From assembly GCA_038883475.1 (NCBI GenBank), contig JAVZMA010000010.1, forward strand, positions 1-50,603: DNA of 50,603 nucleotides, written 5' to 3'. Shown here piece by piece: positions 18,102 through 25,256 of this stretch (its first letter is position 1; each line of letters opens with the position of its first letter). The notes under the pieces were generated by a model that did no database searches, was not told where the DNA came from, and was given only the letters and a program-made list of their open reading frames with translations. The translations under genes were made by a program, and so were the position numbers. This DNA comes from JAVZLH01 sp038883475 (GTDB lineage: Archaea > Thermoproteota > Bathyarchaeia > Bathyarchaeales > Bathycorpusculaceae).

Positions 18102-18725
18102 CTAAGGCATTACAGACTTACGCTTTCGCAGTCCAAAGTAAGCGCCAAACGCAGAAACCAATGAAACCATCGCCATAACAGTTCCAAAAGGAACTTCTGG
18201 AATCACCTGTTGCGGTGGACACACACATGTAGGATACGCCGTAGTAACCCCATTACCAATACCTGAACCCGCAGCCGCATAACCGCTTGGGCTTCCACTA
18301 GCCGCAACCGGCGCCCAGCTTGGGTCTCCTGGCTTATAGCTTAATGCCGTAGGCCAATACTCCACAGTTGAATCATACTCGATTTTTACATAGAAGTATA
18401 AGCCGTTTAAGCCTCCTTTCGGGTGAATGTCACACACCGCCATGCCACTAGTATGATTTGGGTTCCAATATCCAGTATAAATTGGATTCTGCCTAACATC
18501 AGCAATCTTGTCCTCTATATACGTGCCCGCGCCATCGTCAGCCGGCATAACGTTAAATGGTCCGCTGGGTGAAGTTGCCCAATAAATGGTTAATTTTGCC
18601 CCGTCAATAGGATTTCCAAAACCGTCAGTAACATACCAAGCAACATTCACAGGCTCCGCCTTCACAACAGACGCTATCAAAACAGTAACTAGAACAGCTA
18701 TAAGCCCTACAACTAACTTTTTCAC
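18102..18725 (-). CDS. Secreted protein with PEVPFGT-type C-terminal sorting tail
   Basis: A 207-residue exported protein. A GAGGAG ribosome site lies 7 bp before the GTG at 18725, which decides that start over TTG 18743. The product opens with a clean signal peptide (KKLVVGLIAVLVTVLIASVVKA). The ectodomain has an Ig-like beginning (VAWYVTDGFGNPIDGAKLTIYW), where a G-x-P-I-D-G-A element is typical of surface beta-sandwiches. A Gly/Ser/Ala-rich stretch follows, then a tripartite tail: PEVPFGT, a hydrophobic helix, and RKRK. This resembles archaeosortase-type sorting signals (PEF-CTERM and relatives), implying cleavage and lipid attachment at the surface, though the exact family is not assigned. 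Confidence 0.75.
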   Translation of the reverse strand: MKKLVVGLIAVLVTVLIASVVKAEPVNVAWYVTDGFGNPIDGAKLTIYWATSPSGPFNVMPADDGAGTYIEDKIADVRQNPIYTGYWNPNHTSGMAVCDIHPKGGLNGLYFYVKIEYDSTVEYWPTALSYKPGDPSWAPVAASGSPSGYAAAGSGIGNGVTTAYPTCVCPPQQVIPEVPFGTVMAMVSLVSAFGAYFGLRKRKSVMP

Positions 18726-18854
18726 AACTTTCTCCTCGATCAATGGAATTTAACAAAATATAACTATAAAAAGGCGTATGGTGAATTAATCTAGAACATC
18801 TTACACAATTTTCTATCTTTCACAAAAGGAGAGATCCTTGAAAAACTTTTGTCT

Positions 18855-19794
18855 TTAGGGTTTTATGTTGTAGCCGTTGATTTCGAGGATGAAGTAATCA
18901 ATTTTGGAGTATGGAGCGATGAATCTTAAGTCTAATGTTTCCAATGGAGCTAAGTCAACTCTTTTTCCGTCGTCAAATAGTACTAATCTCTCCACGTGCC
19001 CAAGCGTATTATGAATTGCTTGTGCTAGGGGGCATAGGAGTCTTACAGCGTTCCCCTATATCCCGAAGTCGGTCCAGAAGGTGTCGAGGGAACATTAGGC
19101 GTATTCACATATTTATAGGTGACAGTATCGTAAAGATCTATAAAACCCAGATGGTGTGATGTTACGCCATCATAAGCGCATATCCATGCATGGTAATGAA
19201 TATTAATAGTATATGTGCCCTCAATTGCCGGATCTACAACTAATTGATAGCCAAATCTGACCTCTCTCTCTTCCCTTACAAGGGCATACGAAGGGCGTTG
19301 CCATACTCCCCATGCCTTTGATTCATCCCAGCCAGTAGTTGCGCCGCCTGGTGTCAAAGTATTTTTTACGATTGCCTTAAGACCTGAAGGGGCTAGGTCC
19401 ACTATAACATCATAATTGTTTTTAATATTAATTGTTCAACATTGGAATCGTCGGGGCTTAAAAGGACTGATAATGACGTGAATCTGTCTCCTGCGAGAGG
19501 ATTGCCATAAGGATCTTTTCCGCTGACTTCGATTTTTACAAGCTCTGGATAGACGAACCCGTAAATTGTGCCAGGAGCACCGTCCGCTATTAAAGCGGAA
19601 TAAAATTGTGGATGCCTATCACCAGAAGGCCCTATGTAACCATATTATGTAGTAGCTCCTAATATAGCAACGTCATAGAGCTTCTCATGCTTCACAGGGG
19701 TATTATACCATGCAAATGCGACATTTAACCTTGAAACGGTCAATGGCATCAAAGTTAGTAATGTCGCTAAAAATATGGTTACAGGCTTTCTCAT
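18855..19794 (-). pseudogene. Broken secreted protein gene (one stop, two frameshifts)
   Basis: A signal peptide frame starts at ATG 19794 (RKPVTIFLATLLTLMPLTVS) and is cut by TAA at 19645-19647. The same frame continues beyond the stop with clearly coding sequence (GYIGPSGDRHPQFYSAL, YGFVYPELVKIEVSGKDP). Near 19420 a one-base loss in an A run moves the frame to NNYDVIVDLAPSGLKAI, which ends near 19043. There a second shift in a GGGG run moves it again to LAQAIHNTLGHVERLVLF and then LRFIAPYSKIDYFILEING, ending at TAA 18855-18857. The lesions fall in homopolymers or at one codon, so sequencing error is an alternative. Its start overlaps the upstream gene's stop (ATGA). It probably was a beta-rich surface protein. 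Confidence 0.65.
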
Positions 19795-20339
19795 ATGCAT
19801 TTGAACTTTGGGACGACGAAAGAGCACGTTATCACAGACACTATGCCCCCAATAAATGAAAGCCATGAGCCAAAGCCATTGTTAACAATGGCTTGTGTTG
19901 CATAAAGCCGAGACACATAACCACTCGGAACTATATCTTTAATTTGGCCTTCTATTATGAAAATGTATGGTTTGTAATATAAAATGGCTATCAACGATGC
20001 TGAAATAACCATTAAACAACCTATTAAGGTTAATGTTATCGAAGTTTTCGGTTTATCCGCTTTCAGGAAGACCATAGTGGAGGCTGAAGTTAAGATCAGC
20101 CCTGCAATACTTAGGTATCCAAACCAGAAGTCGCTTCCAGCCGTGCTCCAATAGGTCTGCGAAGACCACATAGTGACCTTTGCATCCGATCCATCAACCA
20201 TACCAGCTCCCAAAAGTGACACCCATCCCGAAACTTTAACCGTCCCCCAGTAGTATTGAGCAGTGCCAACGAAGTAGAACCAAGGAAAACAGATGCCCAA
20301 AAAGATAAGCAAAGGTCCTAAAAAAGCCGCCAACAACAT
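19791..20339 (-). CDS. Four-span membrane protein, unknown
   Basis: A 182-residue membrane protein with spans at about 2-24, 74-93, 99-121 and 153-175, and an external loop rich in Gly, Ser and Trp between the first two (YYWGTVKVSGWVSLLGAGM). The ATG at 20339 follows a GGAAAGTGGAG purine stretch. The stop overlaps the start of the broken secreted gene by 4 bp, so the pair formed an operon. The first-helix, extracellular-loop, three-helix layout resembles claudin/PalI-like small archaeal membrane proteins but is not specific. Confidence 0.65.
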   Translation of the reverse strand: MLLAAFLGPLLIFLGICFPWFYFVGTAQYYWGTVKVSGWVSLLGAGMVDGSDAKVTMWSSQTYWSTAGSDFWFGYLSIAGLILTSASTMVFLKADKPKTSITLTLIGCLMVISASLIAILYYKPYIFIIEGQIKDIVPSGYVSRLYATQAIVNNGFGSWLSFIGGIVSVITCSFVVPKFKCI

Positions 20340-20518
20340 AACTGATTTTTTAGGTCTCCACTTTCCATGCTATTCGCCATTCGCTTAGGGTTAGGCGGTG
20401 ACACATCTTAAATGCAATAGGCGTTAACCCCACGGTTATATTATTCTCCAACCTAAAATATTTTTCGGGCAAATCAAATCATACGCATAAAAAATGCGAA
20501 GGCCGTTAAGAAATTTAG

Positions 20519-20593
20519 TGGGCCGGGCCGGATTTGAACCGGCGACCTTTCGGTTATCAGCCGAACGCTCCAACCAAGCTGAGCTACCGGCCC
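20519..20593 (-). tRNA. tRNA-Ile (GAU)
   Basis: Cloverleaf read on the minus strand: acceptor GGGCCGG pairs with CCGGCCC, then discriminator A. The D-arm TAGCTCAGCTTGGTTGGAGC is present. The anticodon stem TTCGG/CCGAA encloses CTGATAA, giving anticodon GAT. The T-arm is GCCGG TTCAAAT CCGGC. No CCA is encoded and there is no intron. It is divergent from tRNA-Arg with 93 bp between them, which contain A/T-rich promoter-like stretches for both. Confidence 0.96.
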
Positions 20594-20686
20594 ACCCACA
20601 ACACTAAACAGTAATAACAAACCAACATTTTTAAGGTTTTCAGAACCCTTTTAACCCATTTAAAACATTATCTTCACAGGGAAAAG

Positions 20687-20762
20687 GGGCCCGTGGCCAA
20701 GAACGGATTAAGGCGCCGGCCTTCGGAGCCGGAGAACGTGGGTTCAAATCCCACCGGGCCCG
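20687..20762 (+). tRNA. tRNA-Arg (UCG), probable integration site
   Basis: Acceptor GGGCCCG pairs with CGGGCCC followed by discriminator G. The anticodon stem CCGGC/GCCGG encloses CTTCGGA, giving anticodon TCG. The T-arm is GTGGG TTCAAAT CCCAC. CCA is not encoded. An archaeal integrase gene starts immediately 3' of the tRNA, the usual arrangement when an element has integrated into the tRNA 3' end and restored it. I found no second copy of the tRNA 3' half within the window, so the other attachment site is outside it or decayed. Confidence 0.96.
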
Positions 20763-20824
20763 CCTTTAAAATGCCGCTTTCGGCGGAAGCAGCCTTTATT
20801 TGGCTGCTCTGTTCATCGGCCTTT

Positions 20825-20868
20825 GGGACGGTCCCGGGACGGTCCCGGGCATGGTGGGAGGACGGTCC
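20825..20868 (+). repeat. GC-rich tandem repeat between tRNA-Arg and integrase
   Basis: GGGACGGTCCC occurs twice head-to-tail at 20825-20835 and 20836-20846, and an imperfect third unit GGACGGTCC at 20860-20868. Each unit is nearly palindromic around its central base. The block sits between the tRNA and the most plausible integrase start, where an integrase arm-binding site or an operator would be expected. Its GC content is far above the surroundings. Confidence 0.6.
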
Positions 20869-20869
20869 T

Positions 20870-21937
20870 TTGGCCGGAGAAAGCTTGAAGCGCCTTGAAG
20901 AGTTGAAAAAGCGGTTGGAGGAGCAGGCTAGGGCTTTGGATTCTTTAGCGTCCAGCGTCGAGGGCGGAGGTGGCGGGCTAGGCGAGTTGATGAGGCGTGT
21001 TGAGAAGCCTTGTGAAGCATTGGGCGGTTTGACTTCTGGAGCTAGGGTTGGCGAGAGTCTAAGCGGTGTTGGCAGTGGTGTTCGCGTTGAGAAGCCTAAA
21101 TTTGTTTTGGTTTGGCCTGAGACGCGGGATTTGTTCTTGCAGTATTTGGAGTTTAAGCGTTACGAGCCTGCTAATGCGCGGAACATGCTTAGCTACTTGG
21201 ACAGGTTTGTTAGAGCGCCGATTGCTGCGCCCTTGGATGTTATGCGGATTTTCTCGCCATTATCTGTTGGGCAGCGTCACCACTTGAACCGGGCTATGAG
21301 GGCTTGGTTCAAATGCCTTGAAATCAACAGCCCCAGCAGGGAGTTTAGGGAGTTTCTCAACGACCTGAGGAGGGCTATTCCTAAAGATGAGGTGGGCATA
21401 GACGTCCACGTGCCAGAAGAGGAGCAGATAATCTCAGATTTAAGGCGGATTAAATACGAGCCCATAGAATTTCAGGCAACCTACAACCTCCTACTGGATT
21501 CTGGGCTAAGGGTTGTGGAGGTTGAAAGGCTTCTAAACAACTTTCCAGAGGCTGAGCGGTTAGAGGGCTTCTACCGCTGTCCAGTGGGCTTCTTCAGAGG
21601 CACAAAGCAGGCTTACTACTGCTACCTGACGGAATACACGTTCCAGCTTGTAAAACGGTGCGCTAGGCCGGTTAACAGGCTCTTGATAAGCAAGTGGTTC
21701 CAGAGCCACAATTATATACGGGCGAAGTATCTGAGGAAGTTTGCCAACGACGTCATGACAAGCGAGAAGCTGAACATTCCAGAAAGCGTCGCCGACTTCA
21801 TCCAGGGAAGAGTGCCAAAATCCATAGGCGCAAAACATTATATGCAACTAAAAAGGAAGGCGGACCAATACTATCCAAGATACGCACAGTACATAACAGA
21901 GTTAAGGCAGAGGGCTGGAGTTATTTTAACAGCTTAA
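20870..21937 (+). CDS. Archaeal tyrosine integrase (site-specific recombinase)
   Basis: Catalyses integration or excision of the element at tRNA-Arg. The start chosen is TTG 20870, eight bases after GGGAGG; ATG 20771 in the same frame would add 33 residues of unlikely composition. An N-terminal coiled-coil (LKRLEELKKRLEEQARALDS) and a Gly-rich linker precede a core-binding domain (LFLQYLEFKRYEPANARNML). The C-terminal catalytic domain shows box I Arg in LLDSGLRVVEVERLL, Lys in GTKQAYYCYLTEY, box II in NYIRAKYLRKFAN, and the nucleophile Tyr in GAKHYMQLKRKAD. This is the pattern of the archaeal integrase C-terminal family found in SSV/pNOB8-type elements and Thermoproteota integrated plasmids. 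The gene is intact, so the element may be recent. Confidence 0.9.
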   Translation: MAGESLKRLEELKKRLEEQARALDSLASSVEGGGGGLGELMRRVEKPCEALGGLTSGARVGESLSGVGSGVRVEKPKFVLVWPETRDLFLQYLEFKRYEPANARNMLSYLDRFVRAPIAAPLDVMRIFSPLSVGQRHHLNRAMRAWFKCLEINSPSREFREFLNDLRRAIPKDEVGIDVHVPEEEQIISDLRRIKYEPIEFQATYNLLLDSGLRVVEVERLLNNFPEAERLEGFYRCPVGFFRGTKQAYYCYLTEYTFQLVKRCARPVNRLLISKWFQSHNYIRAKYLRKFANDVMTSEKLNIPESVADFIQGRVPKSIGAKHYMQLKRKADQYYPRYAQYITELRQRAGVILTA

Positions 21938-22207
21938 AACGCGCCTTCTTCTTTTAAAGTTAGCGTTCATAAACTAAACGGGCCTTTGTCATCGATGGTG
22001 GTGGTCTTTATTGGTGCGTATGCTAAAATCCTTGGAATAGGTGAAAACGAAGTCCCAGCCAAGCCTTCATGGAATACGCAAAAAGAATATCATTAATAAT
22101 GGAAAAGGCCACAGCTAAACTTTGTAAACGCGTAAAACTAAATCTTGGTAGTTATAAGTCTTAGTATAAACCAACTAATCAACGAACCAGTTCACTTTGG
22201 TGATTTG

Positions 22208-22533
22208 ATGAATGATCCTGGTGAAAAAGATCTTAAAAGGGAAATTGTTAAGCTAATTGAAGAATTTGGTAGATGGTTAGATGAAAATGAAGATTTAATA
22301 GTCCAAAAATTCCTGAGAGAGGCAAGATCTTTCCAATATTTCGCGGGAGTATAGTTGAAGGCTTCATAAGTGAAGGTTGTGACTTCGATTTTTTAGTAGT
22401 AATTGACAATGCAATTGAAAGGCCAAAAATTAGAGGTAAATTAAGCCACGCGTCCTTATTAACACAGTCCAAAAGACTGCCAAAAGAAAAACCTCGACCA
22501 ATCCATAAAATGAACAGGAGAGGGAAATGTTAA
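22208..22533 (+). pseudogene. Frameshifted nucleotidyltransferase-fold protein
   Basis: The first frame reads MNDPGEKDLKREIVKLIEEF onward and stops at 22352-22354. From about 22300 a second frame carries KIFPIFRGSIVEGFISEGC, DFDFLVVIDNA and LPKEKPRPIHK to TAA 22531. The GS-x3-EG and D-x-D-hh-V pattern is the active-site core of minimal nucleotidyltransferases such as Cap/MNT-type enzymes. One frameshift joins helix and core, so the gene is dead, or the sequence has a one-base error near the A run at 22304. Similar small NTases are common in toxin-antitoxin and immunity loci, which fits the island. Confidence 0.55.
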
Positions 22534-22579
22534 AAACTTCCTAACACGAAATGAAACTTATGCTTAAAAGGTGTAACGA

Positions 22580-23065
22580 GTGATCGCCGAATTTTGCAGC
22601 TGGTGCAGAGAATACGTCGTAAAAAAGAATTTAGATTGCAAAGAGTGCGAAGACTGCTTGAAGTGCCAACATTTCGATAAGGGATGTTGTACAAACGAAA
22701 CTGTCGTATCAGAGTATAGAAAGGAATGGAATAGACCAGCCTATGTCCTTGGTATAGGACCTCCGCTTTGCAGAAAATACTGCCCATACTTGTCTGAAGC
22801 GGAGAGGCGGAGAGCTTTCCTGTTATCCGAAGGCGAAAATGCTTACAAAAAAAATTCCGGCATAAAGGGTACGAACGTAGAAAATGAAAAGGGCGAGAAA
22901 GATCGTACGATACTTTTCACTCCATTGCCAAAGTTTTGGCTAAACGACGATTGTGAGTGCATCACTTTTGAGGTAGATTTCAACGAAACCATTTACTACC
23001 ACATGACAATCCTCGGATGGTGCGAATGGGAAATCCCGGAAGAAATAAACGTCGAGATTATATGA
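22580..23065 (+). CDS. Cys-rich protein, unknown, at the left end of the defence island
   Basis: A 161-residue protein with GTG start. The N-terminal half has eleven Cys, arranged as CSWC, CKECEDCLKC, GCC, then LCRKYC. This spacing suggests two or three Zn or Fe-S centres. The C-terminal half is acidic with alternating hydrophobics (ITFEVDFNETIYYHMTILGW) and looks like a beta-rich domain. It is not recognised. It lies just upstream of a convergent winged-helix gene and the methyltransferase operon, so an accessory role in that island is possible. An alternative is a ferredoxin-like redox protein. Confidence 0.6.
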   Translation: MIAEFCSWCREYVVKKNLDCKECEDCLKCQHFDKGCCTNETVVSEYRKEWNRPAYVLGIGPPLCRKYCPYLSEAERRRAFLLSEGENAYKKNSGIKGTNVENEKGEKDRTILFTPLPKFWLNDDCECITFEVDFNETIYYHMTILGWCEWEIPEEINVEII

Positions 23066-23083
23066 TGGGGTGCGTGCCAAAAA

Positions 23084-23344
23084 TTACTTAGAAGTATCAA
23101 GCCTGGAGGCAATCTCCCTCCCCTCCGGCGAGAGAGCGTAAACCTTGCCGCGGCGTAAATTGGGCGTTAAGCAAACGACGATACCTCTCTTTGCCAGCTG
23201 CAAAAGAACTAAACACACGTGGCTGAGGTATAACCCAGTTTTTTCAGCGATTTGTTTCGGTGTTTGTTCTCTACAGGCGAGCGCGGTAATGACTTTTTGC
23301 CGATACTTGCTCGCGACGACATAGCCATAATTTTCCCAGTCCAA
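23084..23344 (-). CDS. Winged-helix transcriptional regulator, divergent from the methyltransferase operon
   Basis: An 86-residue protein that is one winged-helix domain. Helices: YGYVVASKYRQKVITALA, then TPKQIAEKTGLYLSHVCLVLLQLAKRGIVVC as helix-turn-helix, followed by the wing LRRGKVYALSPEGREIASRL. This is the ArsR/MarR-like archaeal type. It is transcribed away from the C5-methyltransferase with a 117-bp shared intergenic region, the classic position for a controller of a restriction-modification operon. The role as a controller is inferred from placement. Confidence 0.8.
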   Translation of the reverse strand: MDWENYGYVVASKYRQKVITALACREQTPKQIAEKTGLYLSHVCLVLLQLAKRGIVVCLTPNLRRGKVYALSPEGREIASRLDTSK

Positions 23345-23461
23345 GGTGCGCGCCGGATAAAAAGTGCAAATAATATGTAATAAACTTTATAACAATCAAA
23401 TTACAAGATAGATACAAGCAAAAAATAAAAATGCCTCCACTAAAAAATACATAGGAGCAAC
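23345..23461. promoter_or_regulatory. Divergent promoter region, regulator / methyltransferase operon
   Basis: The region is A/T-rich and holds TTTATAA at 23386-23392 and other TATA-like runs (AATAATATG at 23369-23377). AGGAG at 23454-23458 precedes the methyltransferase GTG by four bases. It is the natural target of the winged-helix protein encoded on the minus strand. Confidence 0.5.
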
Positions 23462-24517
23462 GTGGGAGTGGCGCGCGGTTTAGATCTGTTCTGTGGTTGC
23501 GGCGGTCTAAGTCTGGGCTTCAAGATGGCAGGTTTCAATATCGTCGCGGGATTTGATTACGACGAATACTGTGTCGCAACCCGTTCCCACAATATCGGAC
23601 CTACCTTCCGAGTAGATCTCAGGCAGGCCTTCGGTAAGGAGCTGCTGGAAAAGGCTGGAATCGACGGTGTAGATGTTATTATAGGAGGCCCGCCCTGCGA
23701 GGGTTTCTCCATAGCAAACGTGAAGCGGAAAGTCGGCGACCCCAGGAATATGCTCATTTTCCATTTTGCAAGGATTGTTGATGAACTCAGACCAAAATTT
23801 TTCGTTATGGAAAACGTGGTTGGGCTTCTCTCTCTTGGGTCAGGGCTGTACGTTAGGGAGCTGCTTAAAAAGTTCACGGCGTCCGGGTACAAAGTTCAAT
23901 ACCGCATCCTAAACGCCGCAGACTATGGGGTGCCGCAGTTCAGGCGACGAGTTATCTTTATTGGCAACTGCGTTGGAGCTCCTATAACTTTCCCAAGGGA
24001 GACCCACTCCCGAAACGGATACGTTACCGTTCTTGGCGAAAACTTGAAGCCATATGTTACGGTCTCCGGCGCCATCTCCGACTTACCCGATCCAACCTAC
24101 GACGGCAAGGTATTTTACGATAGAGAGCCAAAGACTGAATATCAACGTCTAATGCGTTCTCCGCAGGGGTGGACAACGGGGCATATACTGACCAGACATA
24201 GGGAAGATGTCGTTCGCAGACTCAAGGAGCTTAAGTATGGCGAAACTTTATACCCGCAATTCAAACACAGTTGGATGCGTCTTGACCCGAATCTGCCAGC
24301 TCCAACGGTGAAAGAGAATCACAATGCACCCGCCGTCCATCCTGAGCAGCCCAGGATCCTAACCCCTCGGGAGTGCGCGAGGCTACAAAGTTTCCCGGAC
24401 AACTTCGACTTTCTTGCCCCGAAAAGTATTCAGTTGAAGTTGATTGGAGATGCGGTGCCACCCCTTCTTGCGAAGGCCATAGCCGAAGAAGTGAAAAAGA
24501 GGATGGCAGAGGTGTGA
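23462..24517 (+). CDS. DNA (cytosine-5) methyltransferase
   Basis: Methylates carbon 5 of cytosine in a specific DNA sequence using SAM. Of 351 residues, motif I is LDLFCGCGGLSLGF (7-20), with FDYDEYC after it. Motif IV is GGPPCEGFS with catalytic Cys79; the usual PCQ-x-FS Gln is Glu here. Motif VI is VMENVVG (115-121), motif VIII has QFRRRVIF, and motif X is GDAVPPLLAKAIAEEV near the C-terminus. The target-recognition region lies between VIII and IX. Length is normal. GTG 23462 follows an AGGAG site. It opens an operon with a G/T-mismatch glycosylase that overlaps it by 4 bp, an arrangement known from plasmid pFV1 of Methanothermobacter (M.MthTI with Mig.Mth). Confidence 0.95.
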   Translation: MGVARGLDLFCGCGGLSLGFKMAGFNIVAGFDYDEYCVATRSHNIGPTFRVDLRQAFGKELLEKAGIDGVDVIIGGPPCEGFSIANVKRKVGDPRNMLIFHFARIVDELRPKFFVMENVVGLLSLGSGLYVRELLKKFTASGYKVQYRILNAADYGVPQFRRRVIFIGNCVGAPITFPRETHSRNGYVTVLGENLKPYVTVSGAISDLPDPTYDGKVFYDREPKTEYQRLMRSPQGWTTGHILTRHREDVVRRLKELKYGETLYPQFKHSWMRLDPNLPAPTVKENHNAPAVHPEQPRILTPRECARLQSFPDNFDFLAPKSIQLKLIGDAVPPLLAKAIAEEVKKRMAEV

Positions 24518-25188
24518 AGGAGAGCTCGGGCTCGAACGATGTTATTAACCTCTTTAGGAGCAAAATAAGGCAGTGGTACGAAAAGAATCGCAGAAACTTT
24601 TGCTGGCGGCTACGGAAGTTGTCCCCCTATGAAGTCCTGGTTTTAGAGATAATGTTGCAGAAAACGAGAGCGGAAAAAGTCGGAGAAATTTTCCCTACCT
24701 TTATCTCAAAATATCCTTCTCCGCAGTCTTTGGCATCTGCAACCATCAAGGAGCTCGAAAATGATTTGCTTCCCCTTGGACTAAACAAAAGGCGCGCCTT
24801 GTTAATTAAAAGAACGGCAGAGATTATCTGCAAGCAGTTCAACGGCGAGGTGCCAGGAGATTACGAGTCCTTGGAAAAGTTGCCAGGTGTTGGACAATAT
24901 ATAGCATCCGCGGTGCTTTGTTTCGGGTTTGGGGAAAAAGTTTTGCCCGTCGACGTTAATGCTAAGAGACTTTTTGAAAGGGTCTTCGGCATCGAAATCA
25001 AGAACATAAGGAGGCTCGATGGCTACGTGCGCGATTTTTTGAGTATATTACTGACGCCGGAGGAAGACGTTATGGGTTTCGTCTGGGCTATTCTCGACTT
25101 CTCTGCGTTAATTTGCAAAAAGCGCGATCCAAATCACGGAGAATGCCCTTTGAAGGATATTTGCAAGTTTAACCAGCGCTCGCAGTAG
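24514..25188 (+). CDS. G/T-mismatch DNA glycosylase, Mig.Mth/MutY-like (HhH-GPD)
   Basis: Removes thymine (or uracil) from G/T mismatches left when 5-methylcytosine deaminates, protecting the host from its own methyltransferase. It begins with GTG overlapping the methyltransferase stop (GTGA). Features over 224 aa: the early Glu in LVLEIMLQKTRA, hairpin LPGVGQYIASAV, and catalytic Asp147 in PVDVNAKRLF. Tyr129 sits where endonuclease III has its Lys; the 18-residue spacing Tyr-Asp equals that of Mig.Mth (Tyr126/Asp144), which is a thymine glycosylase with Tyr there. The C-terminal Fe-S motif is C201-x6-H208-x2-C211-x5-C217, so the second Cys is replaced by His. Confidence 0.92.
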   Translation: MKESSGSNDVINLFRSKIRQWYEKNRRNFCWRLRKLSPYEVLVLEIMLQKTRAEKVGEIFPTFISKYPSPQSLASATIKELENDLLPLGLNKRRALLIKRTAEIICKQFNGEVPGDYESLEKLPGVGQYIASAVLCFGFGEKVLPVDVNAKRLFERVFGIEIKNIRRLDGYVRDFLSILLTPEEDVMGFVWAILDFSALICKKRDPNHGECPLKDICKFNQRSQ

Positions 25189-25232
25189 TAGCCTTATTGT
25201 AACTTTCTTGTGAGTAATCTTAAGCAGAGAAA

Positions 25233-25241
25233 CTTATTAAA
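25233..25241 (+). promoter_or_regulatory. TATA-like element before the EVE-nuclease gene
   Basis: CTTATTAAA lies about 20 bp before the ATG at 25257, the distance expected for an archaeal promoter that yields a nearly leaderless mRNA. It suggests that the nuclease genes are transcribed separately from the methyltransferase-glycosylase pair, although readthrough is possible. Confidence 0.4.
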
Positions 25242-25256
25242 TCCATTTGAGAAACT

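Noticed and set aside
20693..20870. Extended N-terminus of the integrase starting inside tRNA-Arg
   Set aside because: The first codons are the tRNA gene itself and the next are GC-repeat derived. TTG 20870 has a ribosome site and begins the coiled coil.
21960..22140. Coding-like fragment ending WNTQKEYH after the integrase
   Set aside because: Short, with stops in the same frame soon after; could be a remnant but cannot be assigned.
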